Shown here: piece by piece, positions 1 through 9,627 of the stretch
Layout: each line of letters begins with the position of its first letter
How positions within the stretch are numbered: position 1 is the first letter of the stretch
Assembly: GCA_963714325.1 (NCBI GenBank)
Contig: CAVQOB010000035.1
Span: 1-64,000, forward strand
Direction: 5' to 3'
Length of the DNA stretch: 64,000 nt
From: CAVQOB01 sp963714325
GTDB lineage: Bacteria > Pseudomonadota > Alphaproteobacteria > Rhizobiales > Hyphomicrobiaceae
The notes under the pieces: generated by a model
Told to the model about the DNA's origin: nothing
The model's input: only the letters and a program-made list of their open reading frames with translations
Database searches by the model: none
Program-made: the position numbers and the translations under genes

Positions 1-103
1 GCGAAAACCTCTCGATGACAGACAGCTGAACCTTGCCCTATGCTGAACCGGACAGCCGTGAGCATGGCTCCGCCATGACGCAAAACTCCGCTGCTGCTCC
101 GTT

Positions 104-125
104 CTGCAGCGCGCCCGGGATGACA
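104..125. repeat. Partial copy of a dispersed palindromic repeat (right arm only)
   Basis: The bases ending in CGGGATGACA match the right arm of the longer palindromic repeat at 841-981 (gctgca, then gcgc, then cgggatgaca). No convincing left arm is visible between 1 and 100, so the copy is degenerate or truncated. It lies 15 bp beyond the 3' end of the pncC-like gene. Confidence 0.5.
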
Positions 126-140
126 GGGTCTGCAATAGCA

Positions 141-650
141 TTAGGTTTGGGGCCGGCCGGTCGCAATCATCTCAGTGACAAGCGCGAAGGCGGCGAGGAT
201 CGTTTCGCGGCGGATGGTGGCGCGGCCGACGTCGCCGAAGCGGCATTCCCGATGGATCGTGTCGCGGCCGATGCTGGCGCAGGCGATGTGCACGAGACCG
301 ACGGGTTTTGCCGCACTCCCGCCACCGGGTCCCGCAACCCCCGTCACCGCGACCGTCACGTCGGCCTCTGAATGCACCAGCGCGCCGTGCGCCATCGCCT
401 GCGCAACCTCCGCGCTGACCGCACCGTGGCTTTGCAGCAGGGCTGCCGGCACGCCGAGCATCGCCATCTTGGCTTCGTTCGAGTAGGTGACGAAGCCGCG
501 ATCGACGACGTCGCTCGAGCCCGCGATCTCCGTCAAGGCGCCGATGATCAACCCGCCGGTGCAACTCTCGGCCGTGGCGATGGCGAGGTCGGCGGCGCGC
601 AGCTCCGCTAACAGGCGTGTGGCGTCATCGATGAGAGCGTCGTCGAACAT
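141..650 (-). CDS. pncC: CinA-family nicotinamide-nucleotide amidohydrolase (PncC)
   Basis: This 169-residue protein is the stand-alone C-terminal domain of the CinA family. It would deamidate nicotinamide mononucleotide to nicotinate mononucleotide in the cytosolic pyridine-nucleotide salvage route. The signature TAESCTGG is at residues 26-33 and contains the family's catalytic serine. A glycine-rich VTGVAGPGGG stretch lies near residue 105 and a KPVGLVHIA segment follows, both typical. The length matches single-domain PncC, and the molybdopterin-binding half of full CinA is absent. In related genomes the gene sits next to ispDF, as here, although a MarR gene has come between. No strong ribosome-binding site is seen at the start, so the N-terminus could be a few codons off. 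Confidence 0.9.
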   Translation of the reverse strand: MFDDALIDDATRLLAELRAADLAIATAESCTGGLIIGALTEIAGSSDVVDRGFVTYSNEAKMAMLGVPAALLQSHGAVSAEVAQAMAHGALVHSEADVTVAVTGVAGPGGGSAAKPVGLVHIACASIGRDTIHRECRFGDVGRATIRRETILAAFALVTEMIATGRPQT

Positions 651-840
651 TGTGTGACCGGCTCGCTACTTTGTTTCTTGCGCCTTCGGATGCCCACTCC
701 GCATCCGGCGCGAACAGGGCTTTCCCCCTGTGACCCAATCGAGGGAACACCCCTCGAAACCCCGTCTTTTGTACCACGGTCAGGCCCTCACCGCACGCAT
801 GCGCAACCAGACGGTGGCGACGGATCGCCCCACCCGGCGC

Positions 841-981
841 TGTCATCCCATGCGCTGTGCAGCGTGGAGCACGGCGGAACGGTGCACAGCTGACCCGGGA
901 CCTTGTGAGACGAGATCGCATTGAACAAGGTCCCGTGTCTGCTCCGCATCACGAAGGTGCTGCAGTGCGCACGGGATGACA
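841..981. repeat. Dispersed palindromic intergenic repeat, full copy
   Basis: The outer arms are inverted repeats: TGTCATCCC at the left end and GGGATGACA at the right, extended inward by TGCGC and TGCAGC with a few mismatches (about 23 bp per arm). A second, nested inverted repeat (GGGACCTTGT against ACAAGGTCCC) lies in the centre. The same architecture recurs at 63522-63656 and its right arm at 104-125. No protein-coding content is evident. Confidence 0.75.
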
Positions 982-1247
982 GGGGACTGGCCCGCCGCAT
1001 CAAAAACTAACAATGTCAAAGAGCCGCCGCGCTTTCGAACCCGCGGCATGCCCTGACAATAACCGGCCCTGGAGGACTGGGGGTTTTGGCTGGTTGGGGT
1101 TAATTTCGGAGGGCACTTTTTGCTGGCCGCTTCCGACGCTCGACCTTTCGCGCTCTGCATGCCCATAAGCATCCGCGCGAGCAGGGAGCCGGCCGGAAGC
1201 GCCGATTGGCGGGGATGCTGACCCCTATCTGATGACGCAAACACGAA
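982..1247. other. Intergenic DNA without a recognisable gene
   Basis: This GC-rich stretch separates the palindromic repeat from the terminator of the MarR gene. Short open frames cross it, but none has a plausible ribosome-binding site, protein-like composition or a recognisable motif. I see no further repeat or regulatory element in it. Confidence 0.5.
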
Positions 1248-1275
1248 AACGTCCGGGTGGGCGGCCCGGACGTTT
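1248..1275 (-). terminator. Intrinsic terminator downstream of the MarR gene
   Basis: An 11-bp perfect stem (AAACGTCCGGG against CCCGGACGTTT) closes a 6-nt loop. Read on the minus strand it is followed by TTTTCG and lies 38 bp past the MarR stop codon, as expected for a rho-independent terminator. Confidence 0.75.
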
Positions 1276-1313
1276 CGAAATGATGGCAGAGAGAGGATTA
1301 GGCAGGCCAGGTC

Positions 1314-1796
1314 TTAGGCGGGGCCGAGCTTTTCGGCATTGGCGAGCAGGTTGTCGAGCGCGCCGCGGCTTTCTGGGCCCATGACGCGGACGGCACGCCC
1401 CTGGGCTTCTTTCCAGACGGGATAGGCCTGCTGGATGACCGACTGGCCTTTCGGCGTCAGATGCAGGCCGCGGCCGCGGCGACCGGCGGGCGGGTCCATG
1501 GTCAGGTGACCCAGCGCCAGCAGACGCTTCAGGTTGCGCGACAGCGTCGACTTTTCAATGTCGAGTGAATGGCCGATCTCGACAGCGGTAATGCCATCCT
1601 GCTGCGCGAGCTGTGTCAGCAGCGTGAACTGACTGGCGGTGATGCCGAGTGGGCGCATGGCGTCGTCATAGACGCGCGTGACGATGCGACTCAATTGCCG
1701 GACACGGGTCGCGATGCAGGTGGCGCTGGTGGCCTCGGCGATTTCGCCGATATCGACCAAGGCATGCGCCGCGACCGCCGTCGTCATGATATTCAT
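1314..1796 (-). CDS. MarR-family winged-helix transcriptional regulator
   Basis: The 160-residue protein has the MarR layout: helical dimerisation ends around a winged helix. The recognition-helix region reads EIGHSLDIEKSTLSRNLKRL at about residues 80-99, and the wing contains the basic RRGRGLHLTPKG. I chose the ATG at 1796 because GGGGGAA lies 6 nt upstream; a start 27 nt further out has no such site. The ligand and targets cannot be told. The gene is transcribed alone, ends in a strong terminator and is divergent to nothing nearby, so autoregulation is the most economical guess. Confidence 0.88.
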   Translation of the reverse strand: MNIMTTAVAAHALVDIGEIAEATSATCIATRVRQLSRIVTRVYDDAMRPLGITASQFTLLTQLAQQDGITAVEIGHSLDIEKSTLSRNLKRLLALGHLTMDPPAGRRGRGLHLTPKGQSVIQQAYPVWKEAQGRAVRVMGPESRGALDNLLANAEKLGPA

Positions 1797-1938
1797 GGAG
1801 TTCCCCCGATCGTCAGAAATCATGACCAGACGCCGGACGAGCGGTCATACAACCTCTCACCTGTGTGATGTGATTCGAGTTGGGGAGCAACAGCGGAAGG
1901 TGCTTGCGAATCAAAACGTGCGAAGAAGCGATACGGCT

Positions 1939-3117
1939 TTAGGCGAGGATGACGGTCGCGGTCGCCATGGCGGCGAGGCCTTCGCCGCGACCGGTGAAGC
2001 CGAGGCCTTCGGTCGTCGTGGCTTTGACGGCGATGCGCGTGATGTCGAGGCCGAGGATGTCCGCTATGCGCGCGCGCATGGCATCGCGATGCGGACCGAT
2101 CTTCGGCGCCTCAGCGAGGATGGTGATGTCGACATTGCTGATGCGGCCATGGCGGGCGGCGACGCGACGGCCAGCGTCGGCGAGAAAACGATCCGATGCG
2201 GCGCCGCGCCAAGCTGGATCGGTGTTTTTGAAGTGCTGGCCGATGTCGCCGTCAGCGATGGCGCCGAGCAAAGCATCGGTCAAGGCATGCAAAGCGACAT
2301 CGCCATCGCTGTGCGCGTCGACGCCGTGGGTGTGGGCAATGCGTACGCCGCCGAGCATGACGTGATCGCCGGACGTGAAGCGGTGGACGTCGAAGCCTTG
2401 GCCGGTGCGGATGTCGGGAAGGGCCGGGCCCGCTAACAACTGTTCGGCCATCCGCAGATCCTCCGCTGTCGTCAGCTTGATATTACCGATGCCGCCGTCG
2501 ACGAGCGCGACGTCAAGTCCGCACCATTCCGCGAGACTGGCATCATCGGTGAAATCATCACGGCTCTCAGCGTGCGCCTTGGCGTGTGCGGCGACGATGG
2601 TGGCAAACCGAAAGCCTTGCGGCGTCTGCGCGCGCCACAAATTCTCGCGCGCAATGGTGGCCTCGATCAAGCCCGAGGCCGCCGCGCGTTTGATCGTATC
2701 GGTGACGGGCGACGCGGCGATTGCGCCGGGATGGCGGTCGAGGGCGGCGCGAACGTTGCTTATCGTATCAGCCGACACGAACGGCCGCGCGGCATCGTGG
2801 ATCAACACGCGCGCTGGGTTTTGCGTCGCGAGCGCTGCGAGGCCCAGTCTGACGGAAGCCTGGCGTGTTGCCCCACCCGCGATCGGCGCTACGACTTTGG
2901 CGAGGTCAGCAACATGCGCCAGTGCGGTCCGGTAGAGTGCGGCATCGTCGGGATGGATCACCACCTGGATGATGGTGCAGCCGGGATGCGCCGTGAACGC
3001 TCGGATGGTCCGGGCGAGCATCGGCGTGCCACCCAGCGGTTGGTATTGCTTAGGGCCATTGGCCGACCCGGCGCGAGCACCCCGCCCGGCAGCGACAATG
3101 AGTACGGCTGTGGTCAT
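1939..3117 (-). CDS. ispDF: Bifunctional 2-C-methyl-D-erythritol 4-phosphate cytidylyltransferase / 2,4-cyclodiphosphate synthase
   Basis: This fused cytosolic enzyme carries out two steps of the non-mevalonate isoprenoid pathway: CTP-dependent activation of MEP and cyclisation to MEcPP. The IspD half (about residues 1-225) shows the nucleotide-binding LIVAAGRGARAG near the N-terminus and LIHDAARPFVS. The IspF half (about 236-392) shows the metal-binding GFDVHRF, DAHSDGDV and the C-terminal TEGLGFTGRGEG. The frame is open 47 codons further upstream, but the start at 3117 places the nucleotide-binding loop where the family has it and gives the usual length of about 392 residues. The IspDF fusion is typical of Alphaproteobacteria. 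Confidence 0.93.
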   Translation of the reverse strand: MTTAVLIVAAGRGARAGSANGPKQYQPLGGTPMLARTIRAFTAHPGCTIIQVVIHPDDAALYRTALAHVADLAKVVAPIAGGATRQASVRLGLAALATQNPARVLIHDAARPFVSADTISNVRAALDRHPGAIAASPVTDTIKRAAASGLIEATIARENLWRAQTPQGFRFATIVAAHAKAHAESRDDFTDDASLAEWCGLDVALVDGGIGNIKLTTAEDLRMAEQLLAGPALPDIRTGQGFDVHRFTSGDHVMLGGVRIAHTHGVDAHSDGDVALHALTDALLGAIADGDIGQHFKNTDPAWRGAASDRFLADAGRRVAARHGRISNVDITILAEAPKIGPHRDAMRARIADILGLDITRIAVKATTTEGLGFTGRGEGLAAMATATVILA

Positions 3118-3338
3118 GGAGCGCGGCCTGTCCGAACCAGCATGCGGCAAGTGACGTTGATTAGGTTGCCATCGCATTTGCGCCAAGCGGTATTTGGGTG
3201 GGAACGGCACTGGCGCCGGCGGTTCCGGGCGTGACATCGGCGGCGCGTCGCTTCGCACTTGCGATATCCATGGAATTGCCCTAGATTGCTCAAAAGATAA
3301 GCATCTTATTCAAATGCCCAAGATGAAGGCAAACTGTC

Positions 3339-4371
3339 GTGCAGGCAATGCAAGCACCGGATGACCCACTGCAGATCGGCCCCATCACACTCGCCAATCC
3401 GGTCGTCTTGGCGCCGATGTCGGGCGTCAGTGATTTGCCGTTTCGGCAGTTGGCGCGGGATTCTGGCGCGGGCGCCGTGGTGTCGGAAATGGTCGCCAGC
3501 CGCGAGCTCGTTAATGAGCGGCGTGACGTCGTCCGTAAGGCCGCGCGCGGCGATCTCGATCCCTTCATCGTCCAGCTGGTCGGCTGCGAAGCGCATTGGA
3601 TGGCGGAGGGCGCCCGGCTGGCAGAAGCCCGCGGCGCCCAGGTCATCGATATCAACATGGGTTGCCCGGCGCGCGAGGTGACCGGGCGGCAATCCGGGTC
3701 AGCGCTGATGCGCGATCTCGATCACGCTCAGAGTTTGATCGCGGCCGTCATCGGCGCGGTGGCGGTGCCCGTGACGCTGAAGATGCGGCTCGGCTGGGAC
3801 GAGACCAGCCTCAACGCGCCCGATCTCGCCCGACGCGCTGAGCGGCTCGGCGTCAAGATGCTGACAGTCCATGGCCGGACCCGCGCGCAGTTCTTCAAAG
3901 GCTCGGCCGACTGGAGCAAGGTTCGCCCTGTCGTCAGCGCTGTCTCAATCCCGGTCATCGTCAACGGCGACATTGGCACTGCAGCGCAGGCGCACGCGGC
4001 ACTCGCGCAATCGGGTGCTGCCGGCGTCATGGTCGGACGCGGCGCCTATGGGGCGCCCTGGCAGCCCGGGCGCATCGCCGTGACGCTCGGCACTGGAACC
4101 GATCCCGGCGCGCCACCGCTCGCCGAGCAAGCGCACATTGCCCGCGCGCATATCGATGCCATGCTCGACTCACTATGGTCTGGCGCTCGGTCTCAAGAAT
4201 GCACGCAAACACATCGGCTGGTATCTGGAAACGAGCGGCGCCGATGTCGATACGATCAAAACCTGGCGGCGGCGGCTGTGCACGCAGGATGACGCCCGGC
4301 AAGCGCTCGATGGGCTCGACGAATTCTACCGCGCGCGATCAGGTGCGGTCGAGCAGGAGGCCGTGGTATGA
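3339..4371 (+). pseudogene. dusB: tRNA-dihydrouridine synthase DusB (NifR3), frameshifted
   Basis: DusB reduces uridines in the tRNA D-loop using FMN and NADPH. The N-terminal part is intact, with APMSGVSDLPFRQLAR and the catalytic-cysteine motif NMGCPAREVTGRQSGSAL. After about residue 277 the homologous C-terminus (HYGLALGLKNARKHIGWYL and onward) continues in the next frame. The switch fits one extra base near 4170: ATG CTC GAC, then T, then CAC TAT GGT. The first frame instead runs on to 4292 with unrelated residues. The shifted frame stops at 4371 and overlaps the ntrB start by 4 bp, exactly as in intact nifR3-ntrB pairs. This is either a sequencing error or a recent lesion removing the tRNA-binding helical domain. 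The start is GTG 3339 or ATG 3348. Confidence 0.85.
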
Positions 4372-5498
4372 CGCAAGCTGGAGAGCGCGTGGCCGTTCAG
4401 CCGGTCCGCCGGCACGTCGAGCATGACGTCCTGCTGGCGGCATTGCCGCATCCGATTTTCGTGCTCAGCGACGATGATCGTGTGATCTATGCCAACTCGG
4501 CGGCGGAAGTTTTTTTCTCAACCAGTCAGGCGATGTTGAAGCGGCAATCGCTTGGCGATCTGCTGGGCTTCGGTTCGCCGTTGGCGTCGTTGATTGCGCA
4601 GGCTCGCAACTCCGCGGCCACGCTCAACGAGTACGGCGTCGAGGTTGCGCTTCCCAAGGCCGCCACGCATCGGCTGGTCGACGTCTACGCAGGCTTGATG
4701 CCCGAGCAACCCGGCGCCGTGCTGATCATGCTGCAGCAACGCTCGATGGCGCAAATGATCGAGCGGCAATTGACGCATCGCGCGGCCGCCCGTTCGGTCT
4801 CGGGACTGGCCGCCGTGCTGGCACACGAAATCAAGAACCCACTCTCCGGGATTCGCGGCGCTGCGCAACTGCTTGAGCCCGGCCTCAACGATGACGATAA
4901 ATCCTGGGCGCAGTTGATCTGCACGGAAACCGACCGCATCCGCGACCTGGTTGATCGGATGGAAGTGTTCGGCGACGAACGCCCGCTGGACAAGGAACCG
5001 GTCAATATTCACGCAGTCCTCGACCACGTGCGCCGCCTGGCGTCGAGCGGCTTCGGGCGCAATGTGCGTTTTGTCGAGGACTACGATCCATCGTTGCCGG
5101 CTATTCTCGCCAACCGTGACAAGTTGGTGCAGGCGCTGCTCAATCTCGTGAAGAACGCGGCGGAAGCGGTCGCGGATGTGCGCGATGGTCCGCGCGTCAT
5201 CCTGCGGACGGCGTTTCGCCCGGGTGTGCGGCTGACCATTCCCGGCACCACCGCACGGATCAGTCTGCCGCTGCTGATCGAGGTCGAGGACAACGGCGCC
5301 GGCATCGCTGACGATCTGCGCCCGCATCTGTTCGATCCCTTTGTGACGACCAAGCGAACCGGTTCCGGCCTTGGCCTCGCTCTCGTCGCCAAGATCATTC
5401 GCGATCACGGCGGCCTGATCGAGTACGACAGCGTCCCCAAACGCACCATCTTCCGCGTTCTTCTGCCCTTGCAGGAGACGAAACTGAATTCGAAGTGA
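4368..5498 (+). CDS. ntrB: Nitrogen regulation sensor kinase/phosphatase NtrB
   Basis: This 376-residue soluble histidine kinase phosphorylates or dephosphorylates NtrC according to nitrogen status signalled by PII. A PAS domain spans about residues 25-130. The dimerisation/phosphoacceptor helix reads VLAHEIKNPLSGIRGAAQ with His153. The ATPase domain shows an N box (LNLVKNAAEA), VEDNGAGI and TGSGLGLALV. There are no membrane segments. The start overlaps the end of dusB by 4 bp and ntrC follows 10 bp later, so the three form one operon with translational coupling. Confidence 0.95.
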   Translation: MTQAGERVAVQPVRRHVEHDVLLAALPHPIFVLSDDDRVIYANSAAEVFFSTSQAMLKRQSLGDLLGFGSPLASLIAQARNSAATLNEYGVEVALPKAATHRLVDVYAGLMPEQPGAVLIMLQQRSMAQMIERQLTHRAAARSVSGLAAVLAHEIKNPLSGIRGAAQLLEPGLNDDDKSWAQLICTETDRIRDLVDRMEVFGDERPLDKEPVNIHAVLDHVRRLASSGFGRNVRFVEDYDPSLPAILANRDKLVQALLNLVKNAAEAVADVRDGPRVILRTAFRPGVRLTIPGTTARISLPLLIEVEDNGAGIADDLRPHLFDPFVTTKRTGSGLGLALVAKIIRDHGGLIEYDSVPKRTIFRVLLPLQETKLNSK

Positions 5499-5508
5499 GG
5501 AGGCGAGC

Positions 5509-6954
5509 ATGCCACGTGGAACCGTCCTCGTTGCCGATGACGACACCGCCATCCGGACGGTGCTCAATCAAGCGTTGGCGCGCGCCGGATATGTGCCGCG
5601 CGCGACCAGCAACGCCGCAACGCTATGGCGTTGGGTTTCCGATGGCGAAGGCGATGTCATCATCACCGATGTCGTCATGCCCGATGAGAACGCTTTCGAT
5701 CTGATCCCGCGCATCAAGCGTATCCGTCCGGATCTGCCGATCATCGTCATGAGTGCGCAGAACACACTGATGACCGCACTGTCGGCGGCGGAGAAGGGTG
5801 CCTACGAGTATCTGCCAAAGCCGTTCGATCTGGCCGAACTGATCGCAGTCGTTGGCCGGGCGCTGGCTGAGCCTGGCCGCAAGGCGCGCCCACAGGCCGT
5901 CGATGACGGGGGCGAAGACCTGCCGTTGATCGGGCGATCGCCGGCGATGCAGGACATCTATCGCTCGCTGGCGCGGCTGACGCAGACCGACCTGACGGTC
6001 ATGATCACCGGCGAGTCTGGCACCGGTAAGGAACTCGTTGCTCGCGTGCTGCATGATCACGGCAAGCGCCGACACGGGCCTTTCGTCGCGATCAACATGG
6101 CAGCTATTCCGCGCGAGTTGATCGAGAGCGAACTGTTCGGTCATGAGAAGGGGGCTTTTACCGGCGCACAATCGCGCGCCGAAGGCCGCTTCGAACAGGC
6201 CGAGGGCGGCACGCTGTTCCTCGATGAAATCGGCGACATGCCGATGGAAGCCCAGACCCGGCTGCTGCGCGTGCTACAGCAGGGCGAATACACCACGGTT
6301 GGTGGACGCACGGCGATCAAGACGAACGTACGGATCGTTGCTGCGACCCATCGCGATCTCCGATCGCAGATCCAGCAGGGCCTGTTTCGTGAGGATCTGT
6401 TCTATCGGCTGAATGTCGTGCCGTTGCGGTTGCCGCCACTGCGCGAGCGCATTCAGGACCTCGGCGATCTCGTTCGCCACTTCCTGCGCCTCGCCCAAAA
6501 GGAGGGGCTTGGCCAGAAGACGATCGATGCGGCGGCGCTCGAATGCATGAAAAGCCACAACTGGCCCGGCAACATCCGCGAGCTGGAGAACATGGTCCGC
6601 CGCCTGGTCGCGCTCTATCGCGAGGACGTCCTGACCGAGGCGATGGTTGCGGGGGAGCTCGAAGGCGTGGTTGAACGCCCGATCGCCGATCAAGGCACGG
6701 AACCGCAGCGGCTTGCCGATATGGTCGAACGGTACCTCGCCAATTACTTCGGTGGTTATGGCAAATCGTTACCGCCGCCCAACCTCTATGACCGCATTTT
6801 GCAGGAGGTCGAACGGCCACTGTTGCTGGCGGCGCTGACGGCCACGCGCGGCAACCAGATCAAGGCCGCCGACCTGCTCGGCGTCAACCGAAACACGCTG
6901 CGCAAGAAGATCCGGGATTTGGATATCCAGGTCTTCCGTGGCACGACGGGTTGA
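5509..6954 (+). CDS. ntrC: Nitrogen regulation response regulator NtrC
   Basis: This 481-residue sigma-54-dependent activator is the partner of NtrB. The receiver domain (about 1-120) has the acidic pocket VADDDT and phosphoacceptor Asp54. The AAA+ domain has Walker A GESGTGKE, the GAFTGA loop that contacts sigma-54, Walker B LFLDEIGDMP and an R-finger region. The C-terminal Fis-type helix-turn-helix reads QIKAADLLGVNRNTLRKKI. GAGGCGAGC precedes the ATG. All key residues are present, so it should activate nitrogen-assimilation promoters such as glnA and amtB. Confidence 0.96.
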   Translation: MPRGTVLVADDDTAIRTVLNQALARAGYVPRATSNAATLWRWVSDGEGDVIITDVVMPDENAFDLIPRIKRIRPDLPIIVMSAQNTLMTALSAAEKGAYEYLPKPFDLAELIAVVGRALAEPGRKARPQAVDDGGEDLPLIGRSPAMQDIYRSLARLTQTDLTVMITGESGTGKELVARVLHDHGKRRHGPFVAINMAAIPRELIESELFGHEKGAFTGAQSRAEGRFEQAEGGTLFLDEIGDMPMEAQTRLLRVLQQGEYTTVGGRTAIKTNVRIVAATHRDLRSQIQQGLFREDLFYRLNVVPLRLPPLRERIQDLGDLVRHFLRLAQKEGLGQKTIDAAALECMKSHNWPGNIRELENMVRRLVALYREDVLTEAMVAGELEGVVERPIADQGTEPQRLADMVERYLANYFGGYGKSLPPPNLYDRILQEVERPLLLAALTATRGNQIKAADLLGVNRNTLRKKIRDLDIQVFRGTTG

Positions 6955-7265
6955 TGGCCGATGACAGAGCCGCCGGGCGAGCGTGGGACTGGCCAATGGC
7001 CCGCAGCCGACTGGGTAGACGGCACAGCCACACTGTGGCAAACAGACTGATCGACCCCATACACACCTTCTTTGACGTCGGGCACTTGCCAATTTTGTCG
7101 CGAAAATGCCACACTTGGGTGTGATGAAAAGTTGGAATTGCTGCATAAATATCACGGCGCTCGCAACTGCGCGTGCGGTCTGAACGTAGGCCGGGCTTGC
7201 CGATAGGCAGCCTTGGGCATCATGCCCGGACTTGGACAACGCCACCTTGGAGGTCGCCACAGCCC

Positions 7266-9575
7266 ATGAATATGCGCGATGGCGATCCTGTCGTCGACCC
7301 CGCCGTCCCCTTGGAGCTGACGCGTCGGCTGCCTGGGACGGATGAGCGCGCGTTCTATATTGGCTTGGTGGTCGTGGTGCTGTCGCTGATCTCGGGGCTG
7401 GCAACTTTCCTGATCATCACCGGCCTGACGCCGATTGTGCCCCGCAATGCTGTCGTTGTCTGGGTTCTGTTGATCAATCTGGCGCTGGTCATCGCCATGG
7501 TCGCGATCATCACCGTGCAGATGCGCGGATTGATTGCTGCCTGGAGAGCCAAAGCACCGGGGTCGCGCCTGCACGGGCGCATTGTCCTGCTGTTTAGTCT
7601 TCTCTCGACGTTGCCGGCACTGATGCTGGCGATTGGCGCGACGACCAGCTTTTCGCGCACGTTGGACGGCATTTTCAATCGTGAGACCAGGGCCATCGTC
7701 GCCAACTCACTGGATGTTGCCAACGCCTATCTGGAAGAGCATGGCGCCGTCATCCGAACGGACATCGTCAACATGGCGAAGGACCTCGATGATGCGCGAG
7801 GATTGGTTGGCGGCGACGACAAAAAATTGCGCGACCTCGTCTTCGCGCAGGCGGCGCTGCGTGATCTGCCCGTTGCCTACGTCATTGACGCCGACAGCAA
7901 GATCAAAGCCGCGGCACTCGAAGACGAGAAGATCCCCTACATTGCGCCGCCGCGCGGCCTGATCGAGGTCGCCGAGGCCGGGCAAGTGCCATTGCTCATG
8001 CCGAACAACAACAACCGGGTCGCCGCGTTGGCAAAGCTCAATGCCTATCCGGGCTTCTATCTGTATGTTGCACGCGGCGTGAACCCGAAGGTGATCGGCC
8101 ATCTCCGGCGGACGCAGGCGGGCGTTGCCCAGTACGAACAATTCAGCGAGGTCCGCAGCGGTCTCAAGTTTGCGCACGGCTTGATGTACTTCATGATGTC
8201 GCTGACCGCGTTGCTCGCCGCGATCTGGTCAGGCTTCTGGTTTGCCGGGCGCTTCGTCGCGCCGATCCGCCGGTTGATCTCGGCGGCGCAGGCTGTGGCG
8301 CGTGGCGACCTCAAGGCGAAACTGCCGGTCTATCGCGGCGAGGGCGATCTCAGGCGCTTGTCACAGAACTTCAATCATATGACGCAGCAACTCGACCGGC
8401 AGCGAACAGAGCTGGTAACGGCCAACGCGCAACTCTCGGAGCGCCGGCGGTTTATGGAGGCTGTGTTGTCAGGCGTGTCGGCTGGTGTCCTCGGGCTCGA
8501 CGGCGAAGGCCGGATTACGCTCGCCAACCCGTCGGCGGAGAAATTACTCGGCCGTCAAGGCCGCGAACTCACCGGTAAGACACTGGGAGGCGCAATCCCC
8601 GAACTGGGCTTCCTGCTCGATAGTGCTGATGAAACGGGGGCGCGCAAAAAACCGAGCCATGAAGTTGCCATCGCCGTCAATGGCGAGGAACGCACGTTCG
8701 CCGTGCGCCTAACCGGGGAGACCAGCAGCAGTGGGCAATACGGCGCTGTCGTCACGCTCGACGATATTACCGAACTTGTCACCGCCCAGCGCACCAGTGC
8801 GTGGGCCGATATCGCCCGCCGCATTGCCCACGAAATCAAGAACCCGCTCACGCCGATACAACTTTCGGCGGAGCGCCTTCGCCGCAAGTACAGTCACGTC
8901 ATCAAAGAAGACCGCGACATCTTTGATAAATGCACCGAAACGATCATCCGGCAGGTTGGCGACGTGACGCGGCTGGTCGATGAATTTTCATCGTTCGCGC
9001 GGATGCCGAAAGCAGAAATGGCCATCATGGACTTGCGCGATGCGGTCCGCGATTCGGTGACGATGTACCAAATGACCTCGGTCGGGATCGTGAATGCTCT
9101 GGTTGCGCCGCCGGGACCGGTGATGTTGTCCGCCGATCGCCGGCTGTTGGCGCAGGCGGTGACCAATCTGGTCAAGAACGCCAATGAAAGCGTGCAATCC
9201 GTCATAGACTCCAAAGACAAGCCGGTCGATTTCGTGGGCCGCGTCGAAACGCGCATCCGCCAACAGGGCGATACCGCGATCATCGAAGTCATCGACAATG
9301 GGTTGGGTCTGCCGAAGCAGGGGCGAGGGCGGCTGCTCGAACCGTACGTCACGACTAAGGGCGCAAAGGGTACGGGCCTTGGGCTCGCGATTGTGCAGAA
9401 AATTATCGAAAGCCACGGCGGAACATTGACGCTCGAAGACGCGTCCGTGGAAGCAGGCCGATCGCGCGGCGCGCTGATCCGGCTGAGTTTGCCGATGGCA
9501 CGATCGCACAGTGTTGATCGCGACGACGCCCGCGACCGTAAAAAAATATCCACCGCTCTCGCGGGGAATGCATGA
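7266..9575 (+). CDS. ntrY: Membrane-bound nitrogen sensor histidine kinase NtrY
   Basis: NtrY is the transmembrane kinase for NtrX. The N-terminal quarter carries several hydrophobic segments (residues about 25-90) and, after a periplasmic region, another near residue 300. Then come a HAMP domain (FVAPIRRLISAAQAVARGDL), a PAS domain, the phosphoacceptor helix RRIAHEIKNPLTPIQLSAER and an ATPase domain (VIDNGLGLP, GTGLGLAIV). I chose ATG 7266 (769 residues), with GGAGG 12 nt upstream; the open frame extends to a GTG at 7173 but adds residues unlike the family. The 311-bp gap after ntrC suggests a separate promoter from ntrBC. Confidence 0.93.
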   Translation: MNMRDGDPVVDPAVPLELTRRLPGTDERAFYIGLVVVVLSLISGLATFLIITGLTPIVPRNAVVVWVLLINLALVIAMVAIITVQMRGLIAAWRAKAPGSRLHGRIVLLFSLLSTLPALMLAIGATTSFSRTLDGIFNRETRAIVANSLDVANAYLEEHGAVIRTDIVNMAKDLDDARGLVGGDDKKLRDLVFAQAALRDLPVAYVIDADSKIKAAALEDEKIPYIAPPRGLIEVAEAGQVPLLMPNNNNRVAALAKLNAYPGFYLYVARGVNPKVIGHLRRTQAGVAQYEQFSEVRSGLKFAHGLMYFMMSLTALLAAIWSGFWFAGRFVAPIRRLISAAQAVARGDLKAKLPVYRGEGDLRRLSQNFNHMTQQLDRQRTELVTANAQLSERRRFMEAVLSGVSAGVLGLDGEGRITLANPSAEKLLGRQGRELTGKTLGGAIPELGFLLDSADETGARKKPSHEVAIAVNGEERTFAVRLTGETSSSGQYGAVVTLDDITELVTAQRTSAWADIARRIAHEIKNPLTPIQLSAERLRRKYSHVIKEDRDIFDKCTETIIRQVGDVTRLVDEFSSFARMPKAEMAIMDLRDAVRDSVTMYQMTSVGIVNALVAPPGPVMLSADRRLLAQAVTNLVKNANESVQSVIDSKDKPVDFVGRVETRIRQQGDTAIIEVIDNGLGLPKQGRGRLLEPYVTTKGAKGTGLGLAIVQKIIESHGGTLTLEDASVEAGRSRGALIRLSLPMARSHSVDRDDARDRKKISTALAGNA

Positions 9576-9627
9576 CGAACCGTCGTCAACACTTTAAAAG
9601 AAGAGCCAATAGGCCGAGGAGCGCATC

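Noticed and set aside
7070..7145. Sigma-54 promoter upstream of ntrY
   Set aside because: GGGCACTTGCC and similar bases do not give the GG-N10-GC spacing required.
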